Source of the DNA: Methanomassiliicoccaceae archaeon
GTDB taxonomy: Archaea > Thermoplasmatota > Thermoplasmata > Methanomassiliicoccales > Methanomethylophilaceae
Direction of reading: 5' to 3'
DNA: 6,787 nt
NCBI GenBank assembly: GCA_009786295.1
Contig: WQTN01000089.1
Location: 1-6,787 of the forward strand
This document shows positions 6,599 through 6,787 of this stretch, piece after piece. The position numbers and the translations under genes were made by a program. Under the pieces are notes generated by a model. The model saw only the letters and a program-made list of their open reading frames with translations. It was not told the DNA's origin and made no database searches. Every line of letters starts with the position of its first letter. The stretch's first letter is position 1.

Positions 6599-6787
6599 AT
6601 GCCGTTTGAGATGCCTCACAGCACTGTTTATTCAGAAGCGCGTTCGCACATGGAACGTGCGTCGCCGGGATATGACATGAACAAGGCAGCAGAGATGCTG
6701 GAGAGGCTGTCGGCGGAAGGCATCAGCGACGCCCAATACCTTTATTCTCTGTTTCTCCTGACAGGAACATCCGCTGTTAGGGACGAT
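6599..6787 (+). CDS. Second Sel1-like repeat protein (3' end outside window)
   Basis: An open frame from the ATG at 6599 runs to the right edge, giving 63 residues that start MPFEMPHST. Residues 29-63 (NKAAEMLERLSAEG, then SDAQYLYSLFLLTG) fit the second half of one Sel1 repeat and the first half of the next. The stretch aligns with residues 19-67 of the divergent left Sel1 protein: AxxxLxxxxxxGxSDAxxxY, then a charged VRDD or VKKD turn. It is therefore probably a diverged paralogue, and likely a protein-binding scaffold too. The TATA element 22 bases upstream supports this ATG over the later ATG at 6611. Total length and C-terminal domains are not visible. Confidence 0.75.
   Translation, partial: MPFEMPHSTVYSEARSHMERASPGYDMNKAAEMLERLSAEGISDAQYLYSLFLLTGTSAVRDD

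Overview
The window looks like a chromosomal segment of an archaeon. My best guess is the Thermoplasmatota, in the neighbourhood of the methanogenic order Methanomassiliicoccales. The grounds are indirect. Several genes have an A/T-rich TATA-like element about 20-30 bases before the start and little or no Shine-Dalgarno sequence. Where a ribosome site exists it reads GTGAT or GAGGG, complementary to an archaeal 16S tail. ATA (Ile) and AGG/AGA (Arg) codons are common in a moderately GC-rich sequence. The two most recognisable proteins, an Hsp70 and a formate--tetrahydrofolate ligase, are families that archaea usually acquired from bacteria, so a bacterial source cannot be strictly excluded.

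Left third (1-3161, minus strand): a two-gene unit. The upstream gene encodes an Hsp70-family ATPase of 691 residues. Its C-terminal lid is replaced by a von Willebrand factor A (VWA) domain with a complete metal-binding MIDAS set. Twelve bases after its stop begins a second gene, cut by the left window edge. It has a possible degenerate J-like N-terminus without an HPD motif, a long helical middle and a double zinc ribbon. The ribosome site of the second gene overlaps the stop codon of the first, so the two are probably made together. This pair is the most unusual content of the window and may be a specialised chaperone system.

Middle (3162-5733): a 170-base gap with the TATA element of the Hsp70 operon and a small tandem repeat; a HAD-superfamily phosphatase on the minus strand; a 104-base divergent intergenic region with a perfect 8-bp-arm inverted repeat; and fhs (formate--tetrahydrofolate ligase) on the plus strand. 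fhs is full length but departs from the usual family sequence at several conserved sites.

Right part (5717-6787): two diverged Sel1-repeat proteins transcribed away from each other from a 192-base shared region. The left one is complete and its 3' end overlaps the end of fhs tail to tail by 17 bases. The right one runs off the window. Both have TATA-like elements placed so that their mRNAs would be leaderless or nearly so, and both are preceded by a similar TGAAAT(C/G)AT element that also occurs before fhs.

No RNA gene, insertion sequence, CRISPR array or attachment site was seen. No gene-free stretch exceeds 300 bases.
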